A stretch of 64,000 nt of DNA from an uncultured Lachnospiraceae bacterium. Its GTDB lineage: Bacteria; Bacillota; Clostridia; Lachnospirales; Lachnospiraceae. The position numbers were made by a program, and so were the translations under genes. Location of the stretch: contig CAMNTQ010000008.1 of assembly GCA_946558695.1 (NCBI GenBank), positions 1 through 64,000 on the forward strand, in the 5' to 3' direction. Positions 63,265-64,000 of this stretch are shown here, one piece after another. Within the stretch, counting starts at the first letter, position 1. Each line of letters begins with the position of its first letter. Under the pieces are notes generated by a model that did not search any database, was not told where the DNA came from, and saw only the letters and a list, made by a program, of their open reading frames with translations.

Positions 63265-63293
63265 TTTATAAACTATTCTTGCTGCTTCGTCAA
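63265..63293 (-). promoter_or_regulatory. Promoter of the malic enzyme operon
   Basis: On the minus strand TTGACG and TATAAA are separated by exactly 17 bases. Further upstream (63358-63375), TCATT and AATGA form a short inverted repeat; no other feature is evident in the gap to the regulator. Confidence 0.7.
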
Positions 63294-63409
63294 TATCTTT
63301 CAGCAAATTCAACTGTAAGATACAAATTATATGATAAATTTTGTCCATTATTCACATGTCTCATTGGCACTAATGACAAAAAGCGTGATAATTTCTGACA
63401 TTTTACTGT

Positions 63410-64000
63410 CTATTTTAGATTATCAATCGAAGCCTGAAGATGTTCGTACATCAATTTTCCGGCTTCCTTTTCATCTCTTCTCCGGATCGCGCGGATGATC
63501 TGGCGGTGTGATTCTAATTCTTCCTCACCGGACACTGCCTCTAATACATCTGAAAATTTCCCATACATCATATCAAAAATCGCATCTAATACAATTTCCA
63601 AAGTCTGTGTCATAAATATACTGCCCGTTTTTGCAGCATATAATTTATGCAGTTTAAATTCTCCTTCTGTCTTTCCTGTTTCCCGAAAACGCCGCTCAAG
63701 CGCTTTGTACGCCCGTTCCAACTCATCGATATCCTTTTCTGCAGCGTTGCGTATAATCAATTCAACTCCTTTTACCTCTAAGACCTGCCTCACTTCATAG
63801 GCCTCCATCATAGAACAGCGCTCCAGATTCTTGCTCAGGCTTTCCGTGCTCTCGCTTAACTGCGACTGGGTCCGTAAGAATCTCCCCTTTCCCTGATGCG
63901 AAACAATCACTCCCCTGCTCTCCAATACCCGGAAAGCTTCCCTTAAGACATTTCTGCTGACATCTAACTGCTCCATCAATTCTCTCTCCGGCGGAAGCTT
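63410..64000 (-). CDS. GntR/FadR-family regulator with FCD domain (5' end cut by window edge)
   Basis: At least 197 codons; the N-terminus lies outside the window. The visible start KLPPERELMEQLDVSRNVLR is the FadR-type winged helix, followed by REAFRVLESRGVIV and an FCD ligand domain (YEVRQVLEVKGVELIIRNA, FKLHKLYAAKTG, ESHRQIIRAIRRRDEKEA). Ligands of FCD regulators are often organic or amino acids. It is upstream of the malic enzyme operon in the same direction and could control it. The ORF-track TTG start at 63979 is not the true start. Confidence 0.9.
   Translation of the reverse strand, partial: KLPPERELMEQLDVSRNVLREAFRVLESRGVIVSHQGKGRFLRTQSQLSESTESLSKNLERCSMMEAYEVRQVLEVKGVELIIRNAAEKDIDELERAYKALERRFRETGKTEGEFKLHKLYAAKTGSIFMTQTLEIVLDAIFDMMYGKFSDVLEAVSGEEELESHRQIIRAIRRRDEKEAGKLMYEHLQASIDNLK

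Noticed and set aside
1-64000. CRISPR arrays, tRNA/rRNA genes, intact insertion sequences or prophage
   Set aside because: No regularly spaced repeats, no cloverleaf-like or rRNA-like sequence recognised by eye, and no intact transposase, integrase or phage structural gene seen.

Overview
The window looks like a chromosome segment of an anaerobic, low-to-mid GC Firmicute, most likely a gut Lachnospiraceae/Clostridia member. The clues are strong AGGAGG ribosome binding sites, RbsABC-type sugar importers with lipoprotein binding proteins, a glycyl radical enzyme with its activase, split (two-gene) transketolases, an AgrA/AgrC-like LytTR system and Cbi/Nik ECF transport genes. No rRNA, tRNA, CRISPR array, phage or intact transposon was seen.

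Regions 1-41.7 kb are carbohydrate catabolism modules, each with its own regulator. (1) 1-10.7 kb: the dhaK 5' end at the edge, then a minus-strand operon (glycyl radical enzyme, activase, rhamnulokinase-like kinase, ABC ATPase, permease, binding protein, class II aldolase) facing a divergent LacI regulator, with a clear promoter/operator. (2) 10.7-16.9 kb: a 957-aa secreted Ig-like surface protein, a LytTR response regulator preceded by an 11-G tract at its ribosome binding site, a GHKL kinase, a GNAT acetyltransferase and a relic of an Rpn-type nuclease. (3) 16.9-25.2 kb: a DeoR regulator facing an operon of E1-alpha, E1-beta, an aberrant class II aldolase, E2, E3 and an FGGY sugar kinase. 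This is a complete acetoin-dehydrogenase-like 2-oxoacid dehydrogenase complex merged with sugar-kinase/aldolase genes. (4) 25.3-26.8 kb: a histidine phosphatase and a trigger-factor-like lipoprotein. (5) 27-36.5 kb: LacI, binding protein, ABC ATPase, permease, split transketolase, a glycerol-kinase-like enzyme with altered substrate residues and a sorbitol-type dehydrogenase, probably a polyol pathway. (6) 36.5-41.7 kb: an RpiR regulator divergent from a second split transketolase (C half first), a xylulokinase-like kinase and a cyclase-family hydrolase, with repeated CTCCAA/TTGGAG operator-like sites.

Region 41.7-64 kb is mostly minus strand and is nitrogen/organic-acid metabolism: a GH25 lysozyme-like protein; an ECF nickel/cobalt transporter (CbiMN-Q-O) with larB of nickel-pincer cofactor synthesis; a DUF3842 gene; a truncated VapBC relic; arginine deiminase pathway genes (arcC, ornithine cyclodeaminase-like, arcB, arcA) with an unusual double-HTH AraC regulator; a MATE exporter; an AGCS symporter; an Asp/Glu/hydantoin racemase; an NhaC antiporter; argininosuccinate lyase; two polysaccharide-deacetylase-fold proteins (one with its metal site lost); malic enzyme; and a GntR/FadR regulator running off the end.

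The best candidates for undescribed biology are the glycyl-radical sugar module, whose active site differs from glycerol dehydratase at diagnostic positions, and the E1/aldolase/E2/E3/kinase operon, whose aldolase has lost the canonical HLDH signature. All functions are read from protein sequence by eye; no database search was run.
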